Source: Tubulinosema ratisbonensis (taxonomy: Eukaryota; Microsporidia; Tubulinosematidae). From it: 30,037 nucleotides of DNA. Of this stretch, positions 18,400 to 27,661 are shown in pieces; position 1 is the first letter of the stretch, and every line of letters starts with the position of its first letter. The position numbers and the translations under genes were made by a program. The notes beneath the pieces were generated by a model. The model ran no database searches. It was not told the DNA's origin and was given only the letters and a program-made list of their open reading frames with translations. Location: contig RCSS01000062.1 of the NCBI GenBank assembly GCA_004000155.1, forward strand, positions 1-30,037, read 5' to 3'.

Positions 18400-18927
18400 A
18401 TGAAAGAAAATACTATTTTAATTATAAAAACAATAACAAATATAATTACTTTCATAATACTACTAATTAAAAAGAAACCATCATTAATTTATAAAATAAT
18501 CTTAACACTAACATCATTGATTAATCCTACCCTCTTAGGTATAAGGTATTACAAATTAGAAATAAAACACAACTCAAAACATTTAAAAAAGATTTATTTT
18601 ATTTCTTTTTTTATTGAATTATTTCTTTTAATTTTGTATTACACTTTAAATAAAATAATATTAGGGTTAATAAATGTAATATTAATATTAATTATGAATA
18701 TTATATTTTTTTACCATAGAAAGAAGAAAATTAATAAACCAAAGAAGATAGTTGATTTTGATTTAGCTAAGTGTATTAGTCAATGTATTCAGAATGGTAA
18801 ATTAATATTATATTCTGGTGAGATAGTATTTGTTTTAGATAAGTTTGAAGATAAAATTCATATAAGAAAATCTAATGGAGAGGAATATGTTGTAGATAGT
18901 GTTTACTTGGTAGATTATCATAATTAA
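18400..18927 (+). CDS. Multi-pass membrane protein of unknown function
   Basis: 175 residues. I do not recognise the family. About four hydrophobic helices (roughly 7-24, 30-48, 66-84, 88-108) occupy the first two thirds. The last 65 residues are soluble: a basic stretch (HRKKKINKPKK) after the last helix, then a compact strand-rich region (LILYSGEIVFVLDKFEDKIHIRKSNGEEYVVDSVYLV). The CCCC tract three bases before the ATG and the stable codon use support it as a real gene. The basic stretch next to the last helix suggests that the C-terminus faces the cytosol. Confidence 0.6.
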   Translation: MKENTILIIKTITNIITFIILLIKKKPSLIYKIILTLTSLINPTLLGIRYYKLEIKHNSKHLKKIYFISFFIELFLLILYYTLNKIILGLINVILILIMNIIFFYHRKKKINKPKKIVDFDLAKCISQCIQNGKLILYSGEIVFVLDKFEDKIHIRKSNGEEYVVDSVYLVDYHN

Positions 18928-19380
18928 ATAGAATATTTTAATTTATTTATATACTTTTATAATAGAATTTTTAAGTAAAAATAATAAAATATTTTTATTT
19001 TTATTTTTTTAAAATATAAATTGATTTTACTAAACTTTTATTATAAAAATTATTAAAATGTTATTTTATTGTTTTAATTGTAAAAATAAACTTTTTAAAT
19101 AACATAAAGAGAATATCAACTTAACTCAAGTTTTTTAAAATAAATCTAAAGCTAAGTTCTTGTAAGCTTTTATTTTTAAATATTTATTTTATAATTAAAA
19201 TTACCTAAAATATTTTTTATAAATTTACTCATATAAGAAATGTTGGATAAAAACAAATTCTAAAAAAAATTTAGTATCATTACTCAGTTTATTACAATAT
19301 ATCAATATTTAATATGATTTAATAATTTATTATATTAAAAATAAATTATTATTTGCATAAAATAAAATTTTACTGTATTT

Positions 19381-19630
19381 ATAATATTTTAAGTTTTTTT
19401 TCGTTGCCTAGGGATAAGAAATCCATACGAAGATCTTTTCGTTATACCTTTTATATAAGAATATTAATCCATAGTTGACAAAAACATGAGGTAAACTATG
19501 TTTCTTCATACTTAGGTACAGCTCAAGATACTGCGAGTCTCTCACCGGCTAAAACCCACCCCGTGCACTCTATTGACTGACTAAGTCTACTTTACCCTAC
19601 AGGTTTTGGTTACAGGAATAATATTTTTAG
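19381..19630 (-). mobile_element. Full-length SINE-like retroposon, 224 bp, with 13-bp target-site duplication
   Basis: The insert is 19394-19617. On the minus strand it begins CCTGTAACCAAAACC and ends CCCTAGGCAACGA8. Flanks ATAATATTTTAAG (19381-19393) and ATAATATTTTTAG (19618-19630) match at 12 of 13. Two other copies (near 4975 and 27486) stop at the same 5' point, so this is probably the complete unit. No clear RNA polymerase III A/B boxes and no open reading frame are visible, so it would need a LINE enzyme supplied in trans. Confidence 0.85.
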
Positions 19631-21094
19631 TTTATCTGTGCATTTTTTGTATATTTTCTTCTTAATAATTTTTCAAAAATTGATTAAATAAAATTTTTTA
19701 ATAATTTAAAAAAAATATAGAAATAAAAAAATAATCTTTCATATAGTATGTTTTTGATTTTTTAATTAATGATTAGAATTTGGTTGATTTTAGTTTTAAA
19801 TACAACAATGTTTTAAAATTAATTAAATAAACCCCAATTTATAATATTTAACTAAAGATTTTAAACCTAAAAGACTATATAAATCATATGTTTTTTTTTA
19901 ATTATTAATTATCTTGATTTATAATGTTTTTTTAAACATTAGAAATGTCTTTTAAAATTTGAGGATTTTTTTCTCGGTAAGTTTATCTTAAATATTTAAA
20001 AAAAATTTTAGAAAGGTATAGAGTTTTAATAAGTATTTGGAATATTCATATTATAATTTAGCATATAGTTCATAGTTCATCTTTTTTTATTTAAATGATT
20101 TACAAACTAAGGTTTTTGTTTATTTTAATTTTTTAAATAATTTTTAAAACTTATTGGAACTGGTAACAAGCTCAAATTCATCAAAATTAACAACAAAAGT
20201 GTTTATTAAAAAGACCTTTTAATTTGTGCTTATTTCTGTAGCCATATTGATCTTTACCTTAAAGCAAAAAGTTCACCAAAAACATTATAATCATTAAAAC
20301 ATGGTTTAGAAGTAAAGAATCTTACGATTTTGCCAATTTATCATTTTTTTTGATTTCGAAAAATTTTTATTTATTAAAAAGGTAAAAATATTTTAAATTT
20401 ACAAGAAAGGGGGAGAGATTTTTAATTTAAATAAAAAACAGATTCACAAATATTTAAAATGTATAAATGTTGTTAAATTTTATGTTTTAGTTTTAGCTTA
20501 AATACATTTGAGTAGACATTTATTCTAAAGCATAAAACAAAAGGAGATAATTTATTGTTTATATTTTAAATAATATAAACTACATTTTATGTTAAGAGAA
20601 TGATTTATATTTAAAAAATAACTTAACCAAATAAAAATAAAAAAATAGAAATTCAAGTAAGTTTTTTATTTACGTAGTTTAAATTACAAAAAATTTAAAT
20701 TTAATTTTTAAATTTTTTAGTCTTTGACTAATAATTTTACTTTTAACCTCTTTGGTTCGGATTAAAAATTTATCTTTATATGCATTCATTGCGTTTTTTG
20801 AGTTCGTAAAACAAAAATGATATCTAAAAACAAGAGTATTAAATACATTATTTACACTAAAATAGATAGAAAACCCACATTCCTAATATATTGTCATATA
20901 CTGAACAACGAGAGAAAATACAAATGCTTAAGACTAAGTAATTATTTCGATTCCAACAAATATTTCCTGTTTTTTTGCACATAATAAAAAATTATCTTTC
21001 AGCTATTTAATCTGAAAATAATAAATCTGTAATCAAAGCTTAAAAGGTAAAGTAAACTTAGAAAATCATTGAAATTACAAATGGCATTTTAGCG

Positions 21095-21229
21095 GATATG
21101 AGACTCGCAGTATCTTACGCTATAATTAATTATATAAGAACATATTTTTCATGAATAGGTATTAATTTATATATATAAGGTATAGCAAAGATTTTTGTAT
21201 GGATTTCCTATTCTTATGCAACAAAAAAA
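21095..21229 (+). repeat. SINE-like retroposon, diverged
   Basis: Contains AGACTCGCAGTATCTT, TATATAAGGTATAGCAAAG and TTTGTATGGATTTCC blocks and ends ATGCAACA7, in the order of the family consensus. No target duplication is recognisable, so it is an older copy. It ends about 150 bp before the TPS2 start. Confidence 0.75.
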
Positions 21230-21376
21230 TATATTAAAATTCGTTAAAAGATATAAAATAAAATTAAAAGTTAAATTAAAATTCACTTTTAATTTAATTT
21301 TCTAATTGGTAAATAACTGACCAAACAAAATAAAGGAGAAAATAAAAGAATTTATACAAAAATTTTCTTGTCATAC

Positions 21377-23569
21377 ATGAAAATAATAGCCATAACTGAC
21401 AAAGTACCTTTCACGTTACAAAGAAAAAATGATCATAGAAGTTTATCTTTGACAGAACTAAAAGATATTCTAAGCACCCCACAAATAAACAAGGCCAGTG
21501 CCTTAGTACCAATCCTAGACAGAGAAAAAGTTATCAAGGATCTTAAAGAAGTAGAAGTAAAACATAACCAAGTTTCTTCTCTTTTGCTCAGAGATGTTAA
21601 GGATGTAATTTTTTTAGGCAAATTAGATGGGTTGTCTTTGCTTGACAAATCTACTCAGAAAGAAATCATACAAATTTTACAGAATGATTACAAAAAGAAT
21701 TCGTTCTATCCGATCATGCACGAAGAAAGTAAGTACTCTTTTGGGGACAGGTTAGAAAACCTGTGCTATAACAGAAATTGGGATGATGTACTTTTAAATT
21801 GTGATGATGAATTGATTTATGAAGACTGTTTGATTTACAATAAAAAAGTAGTAGAAGATATCCTTAAAATTTACAAGTATGGTGATATCATTTGGATACC
21901 TGACCCTGTTCATTTTTTATTACCTAAGCTGTTAAGAGAAAAGGTAAATGATATGAAAATACACGTATCTTTTTTGTTACCTTTTCCTACTTCTGACAAA
22001 TTTGGTTGTTTTTCACATCCTTATGAAGTGATTGACAGTCTTTTACATTCTTCTTCAATAGATTTTCAGCACAAAAGTGATTTAACTAATTTTGTTAATT
22101 TTACAAAATTAATAACCAATGCTACGTACCAAAATAAAGTAATTACTTGGAAGAGAGAAGTAAATTTATTGGTAAACCAATTACCAATCAAAAATTATTT
22201 ACCCAACAAAATTTTATCAGACCAATTAACACAAACTTACATAAACAAAATTAAAAATGAATTAAACGGAAAAAAATTAATTGTCTCAGTCACAAAATTA
22301 GACTCACCAAATTTATTGAATGTTTACAAGGGAATGGAATTTTACTTAAACAATTTTAGTAAAAATGTTTTATTTGTAAATTTAGAATTGCCAATAGGAA
22401 AATACAACACTCAAGAAAAAGCAGAGATTGCACGAATGGAAGATTATTTTAAATTTAATGGAATTGATAACCATTTTAAAAGAAAATGTGTTTTGGATTA
22501 CAAGTATTACGCATATCTTTCCATTGCTGATTTACTAATTTTAACTGATGATTTTATTTTGCCGCTATGTGATTTTCATTTTGTAAACAGAAACAAACCT
22601 GTAATTTTAAGTAAGAATGTGAGATTTTGCTCAAAAAATAAGTTTATTTACGTAAATGAAAAGAACGAAAGAAAATTAGCAGAGAAAATTAACAAAGCAT
22701 TCGAAATTAAAAATGATGAATTAATCAAAGCACATGATTCTTTTAAAGAATACATTAACACTTCTTCATCAGAGTTTATCAATAAAATTAAAAAAGGTGT
22801 GAAAGGAAAACTTACATTTGAAAAAAAAGTGCCGGAAGGTGATTTAAATTTAGTCATAGAAAAATATAAAGAAAGTAAAAAAAGAATATTTGTTTTGGAT
22901 TATGATGGTACTTTAACAAAAATAGTTGATTCACCTGAAAAAGCTTTTCCATCTGAAAAAGTAACTAATTTTCTTAAAAAGTTATCTGAGAAAAATAAAG
23001 TAATCATAGCAACTGGCAGGGATAAAATTACAGTTGATAAGTGGTTTAGTAAAGAAATAGAGGTTTACGCAGAACATGGTGTATTACATAGAAAGAATGG
23101 AGAGTGGAATAGTTTAGTAGAACTATCTGGGTGGAAAAACGAAGCAAAAGAAATCATAAATTATTTTGTAGAAAGAACACCTAATTCACTTTTAGAAGAA
23201 AAAGAAACATCTTTAGCATTCCATTACAGAAATTGTGATCCATTAATAAAGAAAGAACAAAGCGATGCCTTAAGAAGTACTTTAATCACAGTTTTTAAAG
23301 ATTATAAAGAATTAGAAGTTAAGGAAGGAAAGAATGTTTTAGAAATTAAACCTAGTGGTAAAAATAAAGGAGATGTGATTAATTTAGTAAAAGAAGAATA
23401 TGATTTTATATTCTGTGCTGGTGATGATGTGACTGATGAGGATATGTTTTTAGAAGGATTGTTAAAGGATTGTTTCTTTTCTGTGTTGGTTGGNGAAAGA
23501 GATAGCTATGCTAAGTTTAAGGTTAAGGATTGTGANGAGCTTATTTCTTTTATAGATAAGCTATTATGA
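21377..23569 (+). CDS. TPS2: Trehalose-6-phosphate phosphatase (Tps2-type, with degenerate synthase domain)
   Basis: 730 residues. It converts trehalose-6-phosphate to trehalose, the main sugar store of microsporidian spores, whose breakdown is thought to help polar-tube firing. The N-terminal 480 residues are a GT20 (synthase-like) domain. GDIIWIPDPVHFLLPKLLREK and LLPFPTSDKFGCF match the usual WVHDYHLMLLP and PFPSSEIFR blocks, but the catalytic His-Asp-Tyr-His is replaced, so this half is probably structural, as in yeast Tps2. The C-terminal HAD phosphatase is intact: FVLDYDGTLT (D508, D510), ATGRDK, GVLHR, and GDDVTDEDMF (D683, D684). Two single Ns (near 23494 and 23536) give X residues near the end. 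The start is the ATG at 21377; three codons upstream begin at a TTG. No CCC signal is visible. Confidence 0.9.
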   Translation: MKIIAITDKVPFTLQRKNDHRSLSLTELKDILSTPQINKASALVPILDREKVIKDLKEVEVKHNQVSSLLLRDVKDVIFLGKLDGLSLLDKSTQKEIIQILQNDYKKNSFYPIMHEESKYSFGDRLENLCYNRNWDDVLLNCDDELIYEDCLIYNKKVVEDILKIYKYGDIIWIPDPVHFLLPKLLREKVNDMKIHVSFLLPFPTSDKFGCFSHPYEVIDSLLHSSSIDFQHKSDLTNFVNFTKLITNATYQNKVITWKREVNLLVNQLPIKNYLPNKILSDQLTQTYINKIKNELNGKKLIVSVTKLDSPNLLNVYKGMEFYLNNFSKNVLFVNLELPIGKYNTQEKAEIARMEDYFKFNGIDNHFKRKCVLDYKYYAYLSIADLLILTDDFILPLCDFHFVNRNKPVILSKNVRFCSKNKFIYVNEKNERKLAEKINKAFEIKNDELIKAHDSFKEYINTSSSEFINKIKKGVKGKLTFEKKVPEGDLNLVIEKYKESKKRIFVLDYDGTLTKIVDSPEKAFPSEKVTNFLKKLSEKNKVIIATGRDKITVDKWFSKEIEVYAEHGVLHRKNGEWNSLVELSGWKNEAKEIINYFVERTPNSLLEEKETSLAFHYRNCDPLIKKEQSDALRSTLITVFKDYKELEVKEGKNVLEIKPSGKNKGDVINLVKEEYDFIFCAGDDVTDEDMFLEGLLKDCFFSVLVXERDSYAKFKVKDCXELISFIDKLL

Positions 23570-23897
23570 ATAAAGAAAAGATTTTGAANNATTTATTAAA
23601 TTGAATGTTTATATTTTTAAGGTTTATTTTGATTAATTATTAATTTATTTAATAAATATTTATTTATTGGTTTATTTATTAGTTATTTTTTAATATTTAA
23701 ATTATTTAACAATATTTGAGTATTATTTTTTAATTAAATAAATAAATTGAAATTTCAATTTATTCATTTAATATTTAGAAATTATTTATTTATTAATTAA
23801 AAAAATATTTATTTATTAATTTAAAAATATTTATTTATTAAAATTTAAAAATATTTATTAAAATTTCAATTTATTTAATTTAATTCAATAAAAATAA
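23570..23897. other. 328-bp low-complexity spacer
   Basis: Nearly pure A/T built of repeated ATTTATTTATT and TTAAAAATATT words. It lies between the stop of TPS2 and the start of the Trf4-like gene, so it must hold the latter's promoter. Two Ns at 23589-23590. No motif can be singled out. Confidence 0.6.
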
Positions 23898-24986
23898 ATG
23901 GACAAAGATTTCATTTCATTCGAAACAACCAACAAAAAATACATTTCCACTCGTATCTCAAAATACTTTACCACCACAAAAGAAGATTTACCATCCAACC
24001 CGGTTAGCAAACTAAACATAGAACTATTAAATCTTTATGAATTTCTTAAACCAAAGGATGAAGAAGTAGAAATCAGAGAATTTCTTAGNAATAAAATACT
24101 AAAACTACTTGAAGGAATGGGATACGAATGTGAAGTATTTGGTTCTTATTCTATGGAATTGTTTTTACCCAATTCTGACATTGATATTGTCATAAAAAGT
24201 AAAGTTAAAGAAGAAGTAGAAGAAAATAAAAAGAAAAAAAAGAATAACAAAGGGTACACAACTTTAGAAAAAATTAAAAATAAATTTATCAAAGAAAAAA
24301 TGGCAGAGAATGATGAAATTTTAAATATTTTTAAAGCAAAAGTGCCTCTTTTAAGGTTTATTGACTCTATTTTTGGTATTAAAGTGGATATTTCTTTGTC
24401 AGATGAATATTTTGGAGAGAAATCTTATAAAATTAATTTTGGAGTGGAACATAAAGCTTTTATTGAAGAATATTTGGAAAGGTTTCCTTTTTTAAGAGCC
24501 TTTATTTTAATTTTAAAACAAATTTTAAAAATAAGAGGGTTAGGAGATGTAAAAAAAGGAGGTTTATGCTCATATGGCCAATTAATGTTACTCATTAATT
24601 TTTTTAATTTACATCCATTGATACAAAGTGAAATGATAGATCCTTTCTCAAATATTTCAGTTTTATTCATGGATTTCTTTCAGTATTTTTCATTTAATTT
24701 TCCTCATAATTTTAGTATCTCAGAATTTGGTTATAACCCCAAAATATCTGATAGTTACATTTCAATAGAGGACCCTTTTGATTGTAGCAATGATTTAGGG
24801 ATTACTTGTACAAATGCACACCAATTATTGGATGTATTTGGTCATTTATATAGGATTATGGCTTTAGCATTGAAAGAAAAACAAAGTAATAAAGATTCAT
24901 TGATTGGGTTGTGGGTTCATGTTAGTGATGGAGAAGCTTTGTGGAGAGAAAGGAATATAAAAAAATGGAAACAAATGAGTGTTTGA
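23898..24986 (+). CDS. TRF4: Trf4-type non-canonical poly(A) polymerase
   Basis: 362 residues. Trf4/Trf5 are the nuclear TRAMP-complex polymerases that tag aberrant RNAs with short oligo(A) tails for the exosome. The nucleotidyltransferase core has VFGSYSMELFLPNSDIDIVI with G82-S83 and metal-binding D94 and D96, and the third Asp D164 in IKVDISLSD. The central domain has LRAFILILKQILKIRGLGDVKKGGLCSYGQLMLLINFF, matching the GLSSY/LM-F block of Trf4, and the C-terminus carries DPF-type sequence (EDPFDCSNDLG), typical of the family. A Lys-rich insertion sits between the second and third carboxylates (about 104-135). One N at 24090 gives an X residue. It is distinct from the canonical polymerase at 14061 and lacks that protein's RNA-binding domain. 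Confidence 0.88.
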   Translation: MDKDFISFETTNKKYISTRISKYFTTTKEDLPSNPVSKLNIELLNLYEFLKPKDEEVEIREFLXNKILKLLEGMGYECEVFGSYSMELFLPNSDIDIVIKSKVKEEVEENKKKKKNNKGYTTLEKIKNKFIKEKMAENDEILNIFKAKVPLLRFIDSIFGIKVDISLSDEYFGEKSYKINFGVEHKAFIEEYLERFPFLRAFILILKQILKIRGLGDVKKGGLCSYGQLMLLINFFNLHPLIQSEMIDPFSNISVLFMDFFQYFSFNFPHNFSISEFGYNPKISDSYISIEDPFDCSNDLGITCTNAHQLLDVFGHLYRIMALALKEKQSNKDSLIGLWVHVSDGEALWRERNIKKWKQMSV

Positions 24987-25054
24987 TTAAAAAATAATAT
25001 TTTAANNNTGAATCTTTTAAAATTAATATTTTAAATAAATCTTTAATTCTATTT

Positions 25055-25672
25055 CTAACACCCATCAGGACTGGCTAAATTTTCTACTCCCATAGCTTTG
25101 GCTACCTTAGTGTAAATATCATATCTCTTTTGTGGTGTTTCACTGCCACCACCTGAACATTCTATTGGCCCATTGATTGCCTTGGTAGTGGCACCAAATT
25201 GACCATCCTTAACACCAGGTTCATTTGCTACTCTATTTTTCCAGAACCAGATAGATACGTCAATGGCTATTTTTGGATCCTCTGAAACCTTTTCAGGATT
25301 TTTATAAAGTTCGTCACCCATCCCCAATCCTTCGGAGGCTGCTTTATAGTTATCTGGCCAGGTAAGTTGGATAAATCCTCTTCCGTGATAGCTTTTTCCA
25401 GGTTCTCCTTGATCAGATCCGTATTGTCCTTGGCATCCGCCGTTTAAACATGCTTGTTCTTCAATTGCTGTTAGACCTGCTGATTCATGAATTATTTGTG
25501 CTAAAAACATAGCTGCCTCATCTGGTGTGTCAAATTCTGAAGCGACTTTTTCTGCAACTACATCTAAGTATTCTGGGTTTGGGGAATCTGCTGCTTCTTG
25601 AATAGCTTTCTTTATCATTTCAGGATCAAGGTTACCACCTCCACCGCCTGAAGGCTTTGATCCTCCACCANG
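25055..25672 (-). CDS. GH19 chitinase, N-terminally incomplete
   Basis: Glycoside hydrolase family 19 endochitinase, cleaving beta-1,4 chitin bonds. GH19 chitinases have been reported in Nosema, where chitin is part of the spore wall. The catalytic domain shows FLAQIIHESAGL with the general-acid Glu and the conserved SYHGRGFIQLTWPDNYKAASE block, then a NWFWKN-like IWFWKNRVANEP and a Cys-rich C-terminus. The first ATG is at 25618 (187 residues), but the frame is open upstream through a Gly-Ser-rich linker (GGGSKPSGGGGGNLDPE) to a TAA at 25673-25675 next to an N at 25671. Neither a signal peptide nor a chitin-binding domain is seen, so the 5' part is missing, in another exon, or lost to a sequence error. 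The composition, roughly 35-48 percent GC by line, differs sharply from its neighbours and suggests horizontal acquisition. Confidence 0.85.
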   Translation of the reverse strand, partial: XGGGSKPSGGGGGNLDPEMIKKAIQEAADSPNPEYLDVVAEKVASEFDTPDEAAMFLAQIIHESAGLTAIEEQACLNGGCQGQYGSDQGEPGKSYHGRGFIQLTWPDNYKAASEGLGMGDELYKNPEKVSEDPKIAIDVSIWFWKNRVANEPGVKDGQFGATTKAINGPIECSGGGSETPQKRYDIYTKVAKAMGVENLASPDGC

Positions 25673-25844
25673 TTAGGTATTCTTTTGTAATTTAAAAATA
25701 ATGTTTTTTATTTCTTTATTTTTTAAAAATTTATCAAAAAAAAAATAAATTAGTTACTTTGTAAAATTTAACATATTTGTTTATTTTATTAAACTAAGTT
25801 AACAATTCTTAATTGAGGTATAAAATTTATAAAAGAATATTTAA

Positions 25845-26477
25845 TTAAACAATCGCTACATTTTCCTTCCTAAACTCACCAGGATATTCCATTTTAATCT
25901 TCCAAATACCAATCTTTTTACTTTTAGCTAAAGTCTCTTCATAAACAAGTTTATCTTTAAGATTATCAAACTTACCAATACCTCTATAAACAAAAGCTAA
26001 CCCATTTCTTACCAATAAAACAGAAAGAGACTCTTTTTTAACAAAGATATTAGCTACTATTCTGTTATACCTGTCAATATCAACAAAATTTACCTTAACA
26101 ATCTTGTTAAGACACTTCTCTTCTACAAATTTTTTGGAAATGTCACCTAATGGTTGACCTGGTTTATTTCTAAATGCTATCTCTGGTGCATCTATACCCA
26201 TTAATCTTAGAGTTAATTCTTTGCCATATTCACCAAACAAAGGTTTATAACTAAATTTGACAGTGTCACCATCTATAACTTTGGTAACCTTACCTTTTAT
26301 TTTGACACTTCGATCAGGAAATTTGGTATGTTTTAGTAAATCTGTCAATGATTCTAATTTTAATAAGTAAGGGTGTATTAATTTATAAATTAGGTATGTT
26401 AGTAAGAATACTAAGGTTATTATTAAGTTTATGAAAAGAAGTAATTTTATTATGTCATTGTTTAGGAAGGAAAGCAT
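25845..26477 (-). CDS. Membrane-anchored staphylococcal-nuclease-like endonuclease (Lcl3-type)
   Basis: 210 residues. One N-terminal transmembrane helix (about 10-33) is followed by a staphylococcal-nuclease domain (about 58-195). Catalytic positions are all present: D71 in VIDGDTVKF, R91 in LRLMGIDAPE, with D96 and E99, and R139 in DRYNRIVANIF, matching D21, R35, D40, E43 and R87 of the bacterial enzyme. The layout of one N-terminal membrane helix plus a single SNase domain is that of fungal Lcl3, a putative calcium-dependent nuclease. It would degrade DNA or RNA on one side of a membrane; location and substrate are inferred. Upstream bases contain several Ns (26497-26508), and a GGAGGG run at 26515-26520 gives a CCCTCC about 40 bases before the start. 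Confidence 0.82.
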   Translation of the reverse strand: MLSFLNNDIIKLLLFINLIITLVFLLTYLIYKLIHPYLLKLESLTDLLKHTKFPDRSVKIKGKVTKVIDGDTVKFSYKPLFGEYGKELTLRLMGIDAPEIAFRNKPGQPLGDISKKFVEEKCLNKIVKVNFVDIDRYNRIVANIFVKKESLSVLLVRNGLAFVYRGIGKFDNLKDKLVYEETLAKSKKIGIWKIKMEYPGEFRKENVAIV

Positions 26478-27239
26478 TTAATTTTTTATTTTAATTTNTN
26501 ATATTTNNAGTTAAGGAGGGAAATAAAATTAGTGAAGAACGTAATCCTAAGATTAGGCGGGAAATTTTTTAAAATATATTTTTTTTGATTTTAAAAAATA
26601 ATTTTTTTAAGACATGTTTTTGTGATAAGAATAAAACAAATGTAAAAAATATTTATAATTTTACTTTTTTTTTATATTTTAAATATAATTGTGTCAATAT
26701 GTTTATTATTAAAAGTAATTTAAAATTATATTAGATAATTAATTGATTATAATTTACATTTAGAAATATTTAACATGTATTCAAATTATAATTAAATTTT
26801 TTTTAAAATATAAATTATTAAAAAATAACTATTTTTTTGAATATCATTTTAATTCTTTATCAATTATAAATGAATAAGATTTAGTTTATAAAACTGAAAA
26901 AAATCTTTGTTAACTTTAATAGAAATGGTTTAAGAATTAAAAATTATATTTATATTTAAATGATTAAAATAATTTTGGTAATTACATTTAAAAGAAATAT
27001 CAATTTAATTGTTAATTCATAGAAAACCTTTTTAAAATTTGTAAAAAGTAGTAGAAAAAAACAAAAATTTCTAATGTATATGAAATAACTCTAAAAATAA
27101 TGATATGTGAGTAATTTATACTTGTTTACACAGATTGTTTTTTACTAATCTGATTAAATCTTTTTCTAATTTGATAAGAAACATGCTGGTAAAAATAATA
27201 ATAAACTTAAAAAGTTATAAATTTGGTAACTGGTATTTC

Positions 27240-27486
27240 TTTTTGAACCAAAATGAATAATCCATACGAAGATCTTTTGCTAAACCTTTTATATAAAGTT
27301 AAATACTTAGATAACAGAAACTATGTTTCTATATAATTAGGTATAACTCAAGATACTGCTAGCCTTACACCAGCTAAACCCCACAAGTGAACACTACTGA
27401 CTGCCTAAGTCTACCTTGCCTTTTTTTTTGTTGCCTAGGGATGGGAAATCCATAGTCTACCTTACCTTGCAGGCTTTGGTTACAGG
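27240..27486 (-). mobile_element. SINE-like retroposon, near full length, interrupted by a nested copy
   Basis: Matches 19394-19617 from its CCTGTAACC 5' end (at 27486) through CTAAGTCTACC, CTCAAGATACTGC, AACTATGTTTCT and AATCCATACGAAGATC, and ends in a degenerate tail. A 33-bp nested insertion at 27421-27453 splits its 5' part. Confidence 0.8.
27408..27466 (-). mobile_element. Nested 33-bp truncated SINE-like insertion with 13-bp target-site duplication
   Basis: The insert 27421-27453 is only the last part of the family consensus (ATGGATTTCCCATCCCTAGG then CAA and A9 on the minus strand). It is flanked by AGTCTACCTTGCC (27408-27420) and AGTCTACCTTACC (27454-27466). Other family members carry this target sequence once, which proves the duplication is new. 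Confidence 0.9.
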
Positions 27487-27528
27487 ATCTAAACTGATAT
27501 GCACATAAATATTATTTAAAAATACATC

Positions 27529-27661
27529 AAAAGATCTTTGAATGAATTTACCATATTAAAAAAAATGCAGAAATTGGTAAAATTTTATCTTTGTACAAAA
27601 ATTAAGCTTAACTAATATTTGTATTTTTTTTAAAGATGGTAAATTCATTCAAAGATCTTTT
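27529..27661. repeat. Perfect 26-bp inverted repeat with 81-bp spacer
   Basis: The arm 27529-27554 is exactly complementary to 27636-27661. The arms start AAAAGATCTTTGAATGAATT and resemble the AAAAGATCTTCGTATGGATT block of the SINE-like family, so this may be two opposed fragments or a small hairpin element. Perfect arms in A/T-rich spacer imply youth or constraint. Confidence 0.85.

Larger units (their letters stand above)
18928..21376. other. 2.4-kb AT-rich spacer with SINE-like copies
   Basis: No gene supported. It contains the full-length SINE-like member at 19394-19617 and a divergent copy at about 21095-21229 close upstream of TPS2. AAATAAACCCC at 19825-19835 recalls the LTR core of 1613-1736, but the match is too short to call. 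A 55-codon ATG-initiated frame at 20817-20984 (MISKNKSIKYIIYTK...) has no recognisable feature. Confidence 0.6.

Noticed and set aside
19394..19617. The dispersed 224-bp repeat as a tRNA or rRNA gene
   Set aside because: No cloverleaf, no B box of the GGTTCGANNCC type and several 5'-truncated copies. Retroposon features explain it better.
20401..20420. AAAGGGGGAGAGA as a second polypurine tract
   Set aside because: It is not followed by TG or by any sequence like the LTRs seen here.
20817..20984. 55-codon open frame starting MISKNKSIKYIIYTK
   Set aside because: Composition simply follows A/T bias. No CCC signal, domain or neighbour support.
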